From Deltaproteobacteria bacterium (lineage in GTDB: Bacteria; Desulfobacterota; Desulfuromonadia; Desulfuromonadales; Geopsychrobacteraceae): a stretch of 42,541 nucleotides of DNA. This document shows positions 34,775 to 42,541 of this stretch, in pieces (the stretch's first letter is position 1; each line of letters starts with the position of its first letter). The position numbers and the translations under genes were made by a program. A model generated the notes under the pieces. That model was not told the DNA's origin, made no database searches, and was given only the letters and a program-made list of their open reading frames with translations. The stretch covers positions 1-42,541 of the forward strand of contig JAJRWF010000055.1 of the NCBI GenBank assembly GCA_024276905.1, written 5' to 3'.

Positions 34775-35641
34775 TCAGAGCAGCTTGCGCGGATCAATCG
34801 GCACACCATTTAGACGGACCTCATAGTGCAGGTGCGAACCGGTAGAGCGGCCGGTATTACCAACCTCGGCAATCCGATCTCCACGTCTGATGCGCGTTCC
34901 GGCCTTGACCAGCAGTTTCGAATTATGTCCGAAAATGGTTCGATACCCGTAACCATGATCGATCATCACAACCTTGCCGAAACCAGGTTCCGTGGTTGCC
35001 TTGACCACCACACCATCAGCCGTTGCTGTCACCAGGGTTCCGGTGTTCGCTGCGATGTCGAGGCCTTCATGCATTTTGCGACGACCGGTATAAGGCGAAG
35101 AACGCATGCCGAAATAGGAAGTCAGCCATCCCTTGGTCGGCCAGCCGTCCGGAGTAGCTGAGGCCAGAGAATGTTTATCATTCAACAGGTTGCGCACCTC
35201 TTCCTGAGACTCACGACGTAAATCAATCGCCAGGCGCAAACTGTTGATCTGTTTTTGCAACTCTGTCATGTCCGCGGTACTTGTATCAATTGCCCCACCG
35301 ATCCCGACCGGTACAGTCACCAGGTTTTCCGTGGTCGGGCTCAGGGCCTCACGAACCCTGGCATCCGATTCTGCCAGCACGATCATCTCGTGCCGCAAGC
35401 CATTCAGGTCACGACTCATCTGCCCCAGCTGCTGACGCTGCTCACTGTTTTCGACCAGCAACTGATTAAATTGCTCCTGGTCAAGCTGCAGACGAAAATA
35501 ATCGGCAACCACATAGCCCAACAACGCAGTACAGAGCAGTACAGCGACCAACGCTGAAACAAGCAGACGATGCGAGATCAGCAGGCGGCGAACCTGCTTA
35601 CCTGAATCGGGTATGTACATCAGGGTGAATCGACGTGACAC
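34775..35641 (-). CDS. Membrane-anchored M23 (LytM-type) metallopeptidase
   Basis: A 288-residue peptidoglycan endopeptidase-like protein. One membrane helix at about 27-47, a coiled-coil region (about 50-150), then an M23 domain with zinc motifs HEGLDIA and HLHYEV and the intermediate FGKVVMIDHGYGY. Catalytic residues look intact, so it should cut cross-links or act as an amidase activator. The GTG start at 35641 has AAGGAGG 10 bases upstream. A good promoter precedes it. It is next to secA but transcribed from its own promoter. Confidence 0.93.
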   Translation of the reverse strand: MSRRFTLMYIPDSGKQVRRLLISHRLLVSALVAVLLCTALLGYVVADYFRLQLDQEQFNQLLVENSEQRQQLGQMSRDLNGLRHEMIVLAESDARVREALSPTTENLVTVPVGIGGAIDTSTADMTELQKQINSLRLAIDLRRESQEEVRNLLNDKHSLASATPDGWPTKGWLTSYFGMRSSPYTGRRKMHEGLDIAANTGTLVTATADGVVVKATTEPGFGKVVMIDHGYGYRTIFGHNSKLLVKAGTRIRRGDRIAEVGNTGRSTGSHLHYEVRLNGVPIDPRKLL

Positions 35642-35684
35642 GATCTGCGGGCCTCCTTAAGGCACAAGCGGCATCAAAGTGCCA

Positions 35685-35713
35685 TTTCTAAAGCCTTTTC
35701 AACCTTTTGTCAA
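35685..35713 (-). promoter_or_regulatory. Sigma-70-type promoter of the M23 peptidase gene
   Basis: On the minus strand a perfect TTGACA (35708-35713), 17 bases, then TAGAAA (35685-35690). The rest of the 35642-35836 gap shows nothing else I can support. Confidence 0.65.
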
Positions 35714-35836
35714 GAAGTTACTCGTCTCATTTCGGCAACCAACTCCCCGTTCTTAAGGGAAAAACCGGTCGCCGAAACGCTGCAATTGGTACGTCACGAC
35801 CAAAATGACAATGCGTGCAAATCGCTGCTGACCTGC

Positions 35837-36289
35837 TCAAAGATCAATCGCCAACGCCGTTTCGTCACAGTCAGGAAACTTGACGCAATGAATACAGTCA
35901 GTCCAGATTTTATGCGGCAGGGCCGATTTCTCGATCTCAACAAAACCGAGACGTTCAAAAAACTGCGGTTGATAAGTCAGCGCAAAAACCCTCGGCAGTC
36001 CGAATTCGCGCGCCTCCTCAAGACAGGCATCGACCAGCTGACGTCCGATGCCCTGACCGGACAGTCCCGGCTTGACTGCCAATGAACGGATTTCGGCAAG
36101 ATCCTCCCAGCAGACCTGCAACGCACCGACTCCGAGAATCTCTCCCCCCTCTTCACAGACATGGAAATCACGCAACGCATCATAGATATCAGCCAGTGAC
36201 CGTCCGAGCAGCTGACCCTGCTGGGCGTAACCGAGCAGCAACTGGTGAATGGCCCTGGCATCAGGGATTCGGGCACGACGAATAATCAT
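35837..36289 (-). CDS. argA: Short GNAT-type N-acetylglutamate synthase
   Basis: A 150-residue GNAT acetyltransferase. The acetyl-CoA loop is VKPGLSGQGIGRQLVDACL. The tail LPHKIWTDCIHCVKFPDCDETAL is characteristic of the short single-domain ArgA proteins of Geobacter and Desulfovibrio relatives, which make N-acetylglutamate without the amino-acid kinase domain of E. coli ArgA. It follows recN after 12 bases. Together with argJ in this window it would provide the first arginine intermediate. A different amino-acid substrate is possible but less likely. Confidence 0.82.
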   Translation of the reverse strand: MIIRRARIPDARAIHQLLLGYAQQGQLLGRSLADIYDALRDFHVCEEGGEILGVGALQVCWEDLAEIRSLAVKPGLSGQGIGRQLVDACLEEAREFGLPRVFALTYQPQFFERLGFVEIEKSALPHKIWTDCIHCVKFPDCDETALAIDL

Positions 36290-36301
36290 AGAAACTCCGC
36301 T

Positions 36302-37972
36302 TCAGGCAACACCGGCAGAACGATCCAGCAACTCACGAGCGTGCTCAAGGGTGCGCTCTGTCACCTGGGCACCACCAAGCATCCGGGCCATCTCCCGGGT
36401 ACGATCTTCTCCCAGCAACAGGTCCAGCCCGGTGCGGGTACGACCTTCCTTTTCCTGTTTCAAAACCCGGAAATGATGATGAGCAAATGCGGCAACCTGA
36501 GGCAGGTGGGTCACACAAAGAACCTGCAGGCCTGTGCCCAGCCGACAGATCTTTTCCCCGACCGCAGTGGCAGCCTCACCCCCGATACCGGCATCAACCT
36601 CATCGAAAATCAACGTACGAACACTGTCGCCCTCGGGGATACTGCGGCGCAGGGCAAGCATGATCCGCGATAATTCGCCCCCCGATGCGATCCGGGCCAG
36701 CGGCTGAGCGGCCTCGCCCGGATTGGCCGCCAGGTAGAATTCACCGCATTCAAGACCATCGGCGGCCGGACGTTCCAACGGCAACAGGCGAACCTCGAAA
36801 CAAGCACCGGCCATCGCCAGGTCAGCCAATTCCGCTTCCACAACCTGCTGCAAACGTGTAGCGGCGGCAATCCTCTTGTGACTCAGCAACCGGCCCTTTT
36901 CATGCAGTACCTTTTCCGCTTCGGACAATTGCTGTTGCAACTCGGTACGTCGGCCGTCGATATCGCGCAGATCGTCCAGTTCAGCATCCAGCTGCTGCAA
37001 GTAGCTGAGCAGTTCTTCGACAGTCGGAGCATACTTGCGTTTCAGGGTCTTGATCTGGGCCAACCGGTCATCGACCTGCTGCTGGCGTTGCGGCTCAAAA
37101 CTGACCTTCTGCGCATAATCACGCAATTGCATGGCCGCATCTTCAACCGTGTAAAGGGCCGAATTCAACGATTCTCCCAATGCACCCAGCTGCGGATCGA
37201 TCTGTTGCAACGACACCAGAGAGGCCGCAACCTGCGAAAGCTGTTCACAGACCGCACCACTCTGCGCATAAAGGGTCTGGTATCCGCCCTGACTCGCCTC
37301 AGATAACCGTCCGGCGTGCTGCAGCAGCAGACGTTCTCGCTCAAGCTCCTCATCCTCACCGACCTGCAAGTCGGCGGCGACTATCTCCTGACGTTGAAAA
37401 CCGAGCATATCCAGACGTTGCTGACGCTCACGTTCCGCGAGTTCAAGCTGGTGCAGATGGTCAGCAATCTCGCGCCTGCGCTCAAAAGCGGTGCGATAGG
37501 CTTCGGATTCGTCCCGACAGCCCGCATAACTGTCAAGCAATGGCAGGTGGGTTTCAACCCGTTGTAGACCCTGATGTTCATGTTGACCGTAGATATTGAC
37601 CAACAGTGGCGTCAATTCGCGTAACTGCGCCAAGGGAACCGGGGAACCATTGACAAAGATCCGGTTTTTGCCGCTGCGGGCAACAATCCTTCGCACCAAC
37701 AGATCATCACCGTCCTCCAGACCCATTTCAGCGAGCCGCTGTTGCAGCAAAGTATTGTTGCCGACCGCAAAAACCGCCTCGACCGTGGCCTCGTCGGTAC
37801 CGGTGCGAATCACGTCGCCACGCGCCCGACCGCCGAGCAGCAGGTTGACGGCATCGATAATAATCGATTTCCCGGCGCCGGTTTCCCCGGTCAGCACATT
37901 GAACCCGCGGTTGAAGTTGATATGCAACTGTTCAACGATGGCAAAATTTTTGATGATCAGATCACAAAGCAT
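36302..37972 (-). CDS. recN: DNA repair protein RecN
   Basis: SMC-like ATPase of 556 residues acting in double-strand break repair. Walker A GETGAGKS (29-36), long central coiled coils, signature ASGGELSRIMLAL and Walker B LIFDEVDAGIGGEAA, then VTHLPQVAAFAHHHF. Normal length. The start MLCDLIIKNFAIVE matches the family; its ribosome site is weak. It lies between nadK and argA. No LexA-type box was evident in the short intergenic gap. Confidence 0.96.
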   Translation of the reverse strand: MLCDLIIKNFAIVEQLHINFNRGFNVLTGETGAGKSIIIDAVNLLLGGRARGDVIRTGTDEATVEAVFAVGNNTLLQQRLAEMGLEDGDDLLVRRIVARSGKNRIFVNGSPVPLAQLRELTPLLVNIYGQHEHQGLQRVETHLPLLDSYAGCRDESEAYRTAFERRREIADHLHQLELAERERQQRLDMLGFQRQEIVAADLQVGEDEELERERLLLQHAGRLSEASQGGYQTLYAQSGAVCEQLSQVAASLVSLQQIDPQLGALGESLNSALYTVEDAAMQLRDYAQKVSFEPQRQQQVDDRLAQIKTLKRKYAPTVEELLSYLQQLDAELDDLRDIDGRRTELQQQLSEAEKVLHEKGRLLSHKRIAAATRLQQVVEAELADLAMAGACFEVRLLPLERPAADGLECGEFYLAANPGEAAQPLARIASGGELSRIMLALRRSIPEGDSVRTLIFDEVDAGIGGEAATAVGEKICRLGTGLQVLCVTHLPQVAAFAHHHFRVLKQEKEGRTRTGLDLLLGEDRTREMARMLGGAQVTERTLEHARELLDRSAGVA

Positions 37973-37994
37973 AAAAAACAGGTTAAAAGCTGAA

Positions 37995-38044
37995 GGGTGA
38001 AGGATAAAGGTCCTGAAAATACCTTTTCCTTTATCCTTTCACCC
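37995..38044. repeat. Long imperfect inverted repeat between nadK and recN
   Basis: GGGTGAAGGATAAAGG (37995-38010) pairs with CCTTTATCCTTTCACCC (38028-38044) with one extra T, around a 17-base loop. In the minus-strand transcript it forms a long stem after the nadK stop; only a scattered T stretch follows. It may be a weak terminator or a processing element. Confidence 0.6.
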
Positions 38045-38055
38045 TTTTTCCTCTA

Positions 38056-38913
38056 TCACCTTTCCCCCCAGCTCAGTTTGGTACGGAGAATTTCAAAGTA
38101 ATCGCGCGTCGGACTCTTGATCAGCTGAGTCCGGGCACTCGACTGACGGACCTCAACCCGGTCTCCCGGTTCGAGGCTGGCGCCGATCTGCCCGTCACCG
38201 GTAAAATAGACCACGTCGTCGGCAAAACTGACATCGATGGCGACCGTTGAACTGCTCGGCACAATCAGGGGACGATTGGTCAGCATGTGTGGACAGATCG
38301 GCGTAATGACCAAACTGTTGATCCCCGGATAGATGATCGGTCCGCCAGCTGCCAGATTGTAGCCGGTAGAGCCGGTCGGGGTACTGATAATCAGGCCATC
38401 GGCCTTGAACGTTGTCAGATAATCACCATCGACCCAGGTCGCCATGTCGATAATCCGCGCCAGCGTTCCCTTGTTGATCACAGCATCATTCAGCAGGGTA
38501 TGCTTTTCAACCGGTTTTCCCCGCCGCAGAATTTCAACATCGAGCATCATCCGGTCACAGACGGTAAACTCACCGGCCAAAACCGATTCGAGCATTGCCG
38601 GCAGCTCATGGCGGGTGATTTCGGTCAGAAAACCGAGACTGCCGAGATTGACGCCGAGTATCGGCACCTCCAGCCCATTAACCTGACGCGCAACCGAAAT
38701 CAGGGTGCCGTCACCGCCCAGGACAATGAGCAGATCGACCTGCCGCGGAATATCTTCTTCGCTGGCGACGGCCTCATTGCCGAGAACCTTACCGAGCCAG
38801 GGTTCAAGCAGGTAGCTGACTCCGTGCTGCTGCAGGCGATTGCAGATATCCCGAGTCAGTTTCGGTGCTTCGGAGTGATTTTTCTTGGCATAGATGCCGA
38901 CGGTCTGGATCAA
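38056..38913 (-). CDS. nadK: NAD kinase
   Basis: Phosphorylates NAD to NADP. GGDGT at 66-70 (LLIVLGGDGTLISVARQ), LGVNLGSLGFLTE, LNDAVINKG and STPTGSTGYNLAAGGP are all present. The frame runs 14 codons further upstream but has no family match there; TTG at 38913, with GGGAG about 7 bases before it, gives the normal start (M)IQTVGIYAKKNH and 285 residues. First gene of nadK-recN-argA, an order I recall from Geobacter-type genomes. Confidence 0.94.
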   Translation of the reverse strand: MIQTVGIYAKKNHSEAPKLTRDICNRLQQHGVSYLLEPWLGKVLGNEAVASEEDIPRQVDLLIVLGGDGTLISVARQVNGLEVPILGVNLGSLGFLTEITRHELPAMLESVLAGEFTVCDRMMLDVEILRRGKPVEKHTLLNDAVINKGTLARIIDMATWVDGDYLTTFKADGLIISTPTGSTGYNLAAGGPIIYPGINSLVITPICPHMLTNRPLIVPSSSTVAIDVSFADDVVYFTGDGQIGASLEPGDRVEVRQSSARTQLIKSPTRDYFEILRTKLSWGER

Positions 38914-39017
38914 GACGTATCTCCCGTGGTTCGGGGTTGCAGAGGCTGCGACCAACCCTGCTCACCGGGATACCACAAGTTTAGGCCAAAGTCTATCGCT
39001 TTCAACAACTTAGAGAG

Positions 39018-39046
39018 TTGTCGCCACCTGATTGGCGTGCTACATT
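39018..39046 (+). promoter_or_regulatory. Sigma-70-type promoter of rarA
   Basis: TTGTCG (39018-39023), 17 bases, TACATT (39041-39046), about 60 bases before the GTG start. Confidence 0.5.
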
Positions 39047-39108
39047 GCACCCTCTTCACACAAGTTTCTCAGTGTCGGACGGCAGCCCGGAAAACTCAAG
39101 AGGTGATC

Positions 39109-40422
39109 GTGGACGATCTTTTCACCCGGACAGACAAACAGATCAGCAACCAACCATTGGCCGAGCGCATGCGCCCGCGCAATCTGGCCGAGGTCGTCGG
39201 CCAGCAACACCTGCTCGGCACGGGCAAACTGTTACGCCAGCTGATTGAAACCGACCAGCTCGGCTCACTGATCTTCTGGGGCCCTCCCGGCACCGGCAAG
39301 ACCAGTCTCGGGCAGGTTATCGCCAACACCACCAGCAGTCGTTTCGTCTTCTTTTCCGCGGTACTCGGCAGTATCAAGGACGTGCGTGAAATTGTTGCCG
39401 AAGCAAAAAGCCAGCGGGCTTATCACAGTCGACGAACCCTGTTGTTTGTCGATGAAATCCATCGCTTCAACAAGGCCCAGCAGGATGCTTTTCTGCCTTC
39501 CGTAGAAAAGGGTGATATTACCCTGATCGGCGCCACCACCGAAAACCCGAGTTTCGAGGTCAACTCGGCTCTCCTTTCACGCTCGCGGGTCTTTGTCCTC
39601 GAACCGCTCGACCCTGAAGCGCTCAAACAGTTACTTCAGCGGGCTTTGAACGAAGAACGCGGTCTTGGTGAATTGAACCTGCAGATCGATGATGATGCGC
39701 TCGATTTTCTCGCCGCCAAGGCCGAGGGCGACGCACGGGTTGCCCTCGGCGCCCTCGAAGTCGCTGCTTCAGCAGTGACCGGCAAGCGGATCGATCTGCC
39801 ACTGGCCCAGGAAGCCCTGCAGAAAAAAGCACTTCTCTATGATAAAGGCGCAGAAGAACATTACAACGTCATTTCGGCCTTTATCAAAAGTATGCGTGGC
39901 AGCGATCCTGATGCCGCCCTCTACTGGCTGGCGCGGATGATCGAGGCGGGAGAAGATCCGTTGTTTATTGTGCGCCGGATGGTGGTTTTTGCCTCGGAAG
40001 ATATCGGCAATGCCGACCCGCGGGCTCTGCAACTGACACTTGCCGTTCAGCAGGCGGTTCATTTTGTCGGCCTGCCCGAAGCACGGATCAATCTGGCCCA
40101 GGGGGTCACCTACCTGGCCAGTGCACCCAAGAGTAACGCCAGCTATATCGGCATCAAACAGGCCCAGGCCGAAGTCCGTAACAGTGGCGCCTTGCCGGTC
40201 CCCAAACATATCCGCAACGCGCCGACAAAACTGATGAAAGAACTCGATTACGGCAAAGGATACAAATACGCCCACGACTTCAAGGACGGCATTGCCGCAC
40301 AGCAACATCTCCCCGAGGCCCTGCAGGGGACAAGCTACTACCGACCAGGCGATCACGGTTACGAAAAGACGATCCGTGAACGGCTGGCATTTATCCGTAA
40401 TCAAAACGAAAAAAAACCATAA
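39109..40422 (+). CDS. rarA: Replication-associated recombination protein A (MgsA/RarA AAA+ ATPase)
   Basis: Clamp-loader-like ATPase acting at stalled forks. Residues 1-437 from the GTG at 39109, which has GAGG 5 bases upstream. [22 protein letters not shown], Walker A GPPGTGKT, Walker [13 protein letters not shown], the sensor region [13 protein letters not shown] and the C-terminal tetramerisation part ([47 protein letters not shown]) are all present. The open frame continues 274 codons upstream through nadK antisense, which is not coding. Confidence 0.96.
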   Translation: MDDLFTRTDKQISNQPLAERMRPRNLAEVVGQQHLLGTGKLLRQLIETDQLGSLIFWGPPGTGKTSLGQVIANTTSSRFVFFSAVLGSIKDVREIVAEAKSQRAYHSRRTLLFVDEIHRFNKAQQDAFLPSVEKGDITLIGATTENPSFEVNSALLSRSRVFVLEPLDPEALKQLLQRALNEERGLGELNLQIDDDALDFLAAKAEGDARVALGALEVAASAVTGKRIDLPLAQEALQKKALLYDKGAEEHYNVISAFIKSMRGSDPDAALYWLARMIEAGEDPLFIVRRMVVFASEDIGNADPRALQLTLAVQQAVHFVGLPEARINLAQGVTYLASAPKSNASYIGIKQAQAEVRNSGALPVPKHIRNAPTKLMKELDYGKGYKYAHDFKDGIAAQQHLPEALQGTSYYRPGDHGYEKTIRERLAFIRNQNEKKP

Positions 40423-40486
40423 TTCAACTGCCACCCTGTGCCGTAGCCAACTTTACAGAAGAAACAACAGCGGTTATCGTTCTGAT

Positions 40487-40915
40487 ATGAGCATCTCCTT
40501 TTCGAACATGTGCCGACAATCCATTGGCAGTAGCATCCTGCTGGCGACCTTTCTGCTCAATATCTCATTGCCGGGTACCGCCGGTGCCGAAACCTGGGGC
40601 CCCTGGGATGCGGGTAAGTCACAGAACAGACAACCTGACTTCAATGACAGGATCGACCCACTTGATCAGGCGGTATGGATTTTCCAGAAATACATTTCTC
40701 CGGTTGACGGGGCGCGCTGCCGAATGTACCCGACCTGTTCCTCCTACGCTCGTCATGCGTTACGCAAACAGGGACCGGTAATAGGAACCTTCATGGCGGT
40801 AGACAGGTTGATCCATGAGATAGATCCGCTCGAACAGCGGGAACCGATTGTGAAGTGGGGATACCACCGCTATTATGATCCGGTCGCATATAACGATTTC
40901 TGGCTGACCGATTAG
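40487..40915 (+). CDS. Secreted YidD-like protein
   Basis: A 142-residue protein. Residues 1-35 resemble an export signal (ILLATFLLNISLPGTAGAE). The core IFQKYISPVDGARCRMYPTCSSYARHALRKQGP matches the YidD (membrane protein insertion efficiency factor) signature, including both conserved cysteines, but the family C-terminal Cys (R..KCHP) is replaced by VDRLIHEIDP and the tail differs (WGYHRYYDPVAYNDFW). Canonical YidD is 70-90 residues and cytoplasmic. Here the domain should be periplasmic, so its job is probably different. The start is uncertain (40487 or 40508); neither has a strong ribosome site. Confidence 0.78.
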   Translation: MSISFSNMCRQSIGSSILLATFLLNISLPGTAGAETWGPWDAGKSQNRQPDFNDRIDPLDQAVWIFQKYISPVDGARCRMYPTCSSYARHALRKQGPVIGTFMAVDRLIHEIDPLEQREPIVKWGYHRYYDPVAYNDFWLTD

Positions 40916-40922
40916 CGCCGCG

Positions 40923-42020
40923 TCAGAACATGAAACGCCGCATACTGACGTTCATCAACAGACCGACGCCGATCATGGTAGTAATCATGTTTGTTCCGCC
41001 GTAAGAAAAGAGCGGCAGGGGCACCCCGACAACCGGCAGCAGACCAATGACCATTCCCAGATTAACCACGATGTGCCAGAAGATCATTGCGGTAATTCCG
41101 ATCGCGAGAAAAGTCCCGAAACGATCGGCCGCGCGACGCGCAACGTAGATCCCCCAGACAATCAGAAACAGATAACCGAGCAGAAGCAGCATACTGCCAC
41201 TGAAACCCCACTCTTAAGCAAACACTGAAAAAGCGAAGTCGGTGTGCCGCTCAGGGAGAAAAGAGAGATGCGACTGGGTTCCGGCCATGAAGCCCTTACC
41301 CAGAAAGCCACCGCTGCCGACCGCTATTTTCGACTGAATAATATGATAGCCGCTGCCCAGGGGATCGGTCTCGGGATTCAGAAAAATACGAATTCTGGCT
41401 TTCTGATAATCATGGAGCATGAACCAGCCGCAACCGGCAGTGACAAAACCGGCAACACCAAGAGCAAGCAGGGTTTTACGTTGCAAACCGGCAAAAAGCA
41501 GCATCGAGGCACCGATGAAGACCACCAGCAAAGCGGTTCCGAGATCAGGTTGTTTGACAATCAGCAAAAATGGCAACAACAGCAAACCTGCCGGTGTCCA
41601 GAGATCACGCAAACGGTAACCGAGGGGCTGTGCAGTGCGTCCGAAAATCCGTGCCAGCGAAACAATAATCACCAGCTTGGCAACCTCGCTTGGCTGCAGA
41701 TTGAAAGCCCCGAGGTGAATCCAGCGGGTTGCTCCCATCGAAGTCTTGCCGAGTACCAGCACAAAGAGCAGCATTCCCAGCATCAGGACGTAGGCATACA
41801 GAGAATAATGTTCCAGGTGTCGATAGTCGAAACAACAGATCAGCAAGGCCAGAAAAACCCCGCCGCCGAACCAGAGAGTCTGCTTGAGGTAAATCGGGGT
41901 ACTATAAACGGTCCAGCCGGCAGTCGCACTGTAAAGATTCAGTATTCCGACCCCGGTCAGCAGACAGACCGTGATCAGCAAAACCCAGTCAAAGTTGGTC
42001 ACCAACCGACGATCAAACAT
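40923..42020 (-). pseudogene. rodA: Rod shape protein RodA interrupted by one in-frame TAA
   Basis: SEDS-family peptidoglycan glycosyltransferase of the elongasome. One frame of 366 codons, read from ATG 42020 to 40923, is broken only at 41214-41216 (TAA). Before it: LYSATAGW, the conserved [10 protein letters not shown]...QPSEVAKL and [15 protein letters not shown]. After it: EWGFSGSMLLLLGY, NLGMVIGLLPVVGVPLPLFSYGG. RodA normally reads AEE at the break, so GAA to TAA explains it. The truncated product would lose the C-terminal helices and the GLLPVVG..LP..SYGG region that the family conserves. The ATG overlaps the mrdA stop (TAATG). Sequence error, a recent mutation or readthrough are all possible. 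Confidence 0.85.
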
Positions 42021-42541
42021 TATTCACCCTCATCCTGAACAACGGTAATCTTCTGTTGCTTGCCGTTAAAGTAACTGTCAAGCATCGCCTTGGCAATCGG
42101 TCCGGCAGCACTGCCGCCATGCTGGCCATGTTCAACAACCACTGCAACCGCAATCTCGGGATTCTCTGCCGGAGCGTAGGCAACAAACAGGGCGTGCGGC
42201 CGAAACCGGTAGGGAACCTCCCGTTGCTCTCCAGATTCCTCCTCTTCATCCGATCTGCGCCGAACGACCTGCGATGTGCCGGTTTTCCCAGCAACCTTTA
42301 CCCTCTCAAGGCGTGCCGCCCAGCCGGTCCCATGCGGCTCGTTGACCGCGGCAACCAGACCCGTGCTGACTGCCGTCCAGGCCTCCGGCGGAAAGTCGAC
42401 ATGGCGGATCAATTGCCGCTCCGACTGCTGCAGCAGATTGCCGCTCCAATCTTCTATCCGCCGAATAATCTGCGGCTGCAGGACATCACCGCGGTTGGCC
42501 AGGGCTGCCGTCATAACCGCCAGCTGAATTGGTGTCGTCAG
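42020..42541 (-). CDS. mrdA: Penicillin-binding protein 2 (C-terminal part, runs off the right edge)
   Basis: Transpeptidase partner of RodA in lateral wall growth. The visible 173 codons hold the end of the transpeptidase domain: [26 protein letters not shown], the KTGT motif ([11 protein letters not shown]), an acidic insertion ([12 protein letters not shown]) and [24 protein letters not shown]. The SxxK and SxN motifs lie beyond the window. The stop overlaps the rodA start (TAATG), the usual mrdA-rodA arrangement. Confidence 0.94.
   Translation of the reverse strand: MTTPIQLAVMTAALANRGDVLQPQIIRRIEDWSGNLLQQSERQLIRHVDFPPEAWTAVSTGLVAAVNEPHGTGWAARLERVKVAGKTGTSQVVRRRSDEEEESGEQREVPYRFRPHALFVAYAPAENPEIAVAVVVEHGQHGGSAAGPIAKAMLDSYFNGKQQKITVVQDEGE

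Noticed and set aside
38287-39108. N-terminal extension of the rarA frame by 274 codons
   Set aside because: This part is antisense to nadK and has no similarity to RarA; the GTG at 39109 has a ribosome site and gives the normal protein length.

Overview
The window is ordinary chromosomal DNA from a bacterium that most resembles the Desulfuromonadales / Geobacterales (Geobacter, Desulfuromonas and Pelobacter relatives). This is inferred from gene content and synteny only. The clues are a fur-feoB-(small Cys-rich ORF)-dtxR iron operon, a sdhC-sdhA-sdhB operon of the diheme cytochrome b type, a short GNAT-type ArgA beside recN and nadK, argJ downstream of secA, a secreted YidD-like protein, and several sigma-54 and chemotaxis-type signalling genes. 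I see no tRNA, rRNA, insertion sequence, prophage or CRISPR array.

Left part (1-9.2 kb, minus strand). prfB runs off the left edge and lacks the usual programmed frameshift. The iron operon follows (fur, feoB, a 58-residue Cys-rich protein, a DtxR/FeoA fusion), with a strong promoter overlapped by a Fur-box-like palindrome. Next is a tightly packed operon read in the order sensor kinase, NtrC-type regulator, HtrA protease, TlpA-like thioredoxin and CcdA, which looks like an envelope-stress and thiol-redox unit.

Divergent from that operon (9.2-10 kb) is the most unusual locus: a small secreted acidic protein made almost entirely of six 18-residue repeats. In front of it lie a sigma-54-like promoter and two GAATATTC dyads 21 bp apart, as expected for an enhancer of the adjacent NtrC-type regulator. 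The layout recalls E. coli zraP-zraSR, but the repeat protein is not recognisably ZraP.

Middle (10-26 kb). An AEC transporter, a GT2 glycosyltransferase and a trimmed PrmA-like methyltransferase are followed by a beta-barrel outer-membrane gene interrupted by one in-frame TAG. Then come an unfamiliar membrane protein plus a VWA-like lipoprotein, sdhCAB with a long structured leader, valS, a CheW-CheW-response regulator cluster whose regulator has a long repetitive acidic linker, and a dGTPase-like gene.

Right part (26-42.5 kb). A MucR/Ros regulator, a DUF2914 protein, argJ-deoC-deoB, a REC-GAF-histidine kinase, secA, an M23 peptidase, nadK-recN-argA(GNAT), rarA, a secreted YidD-like protein, and the mrdA-rodA elongasome pair. 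rodA carries a single in-frame TAA where RodA proteins normally have Glu. Two isolated nonsense codons in otherwise intact genes in one window may reflect sequence error, recent decay or recoding.
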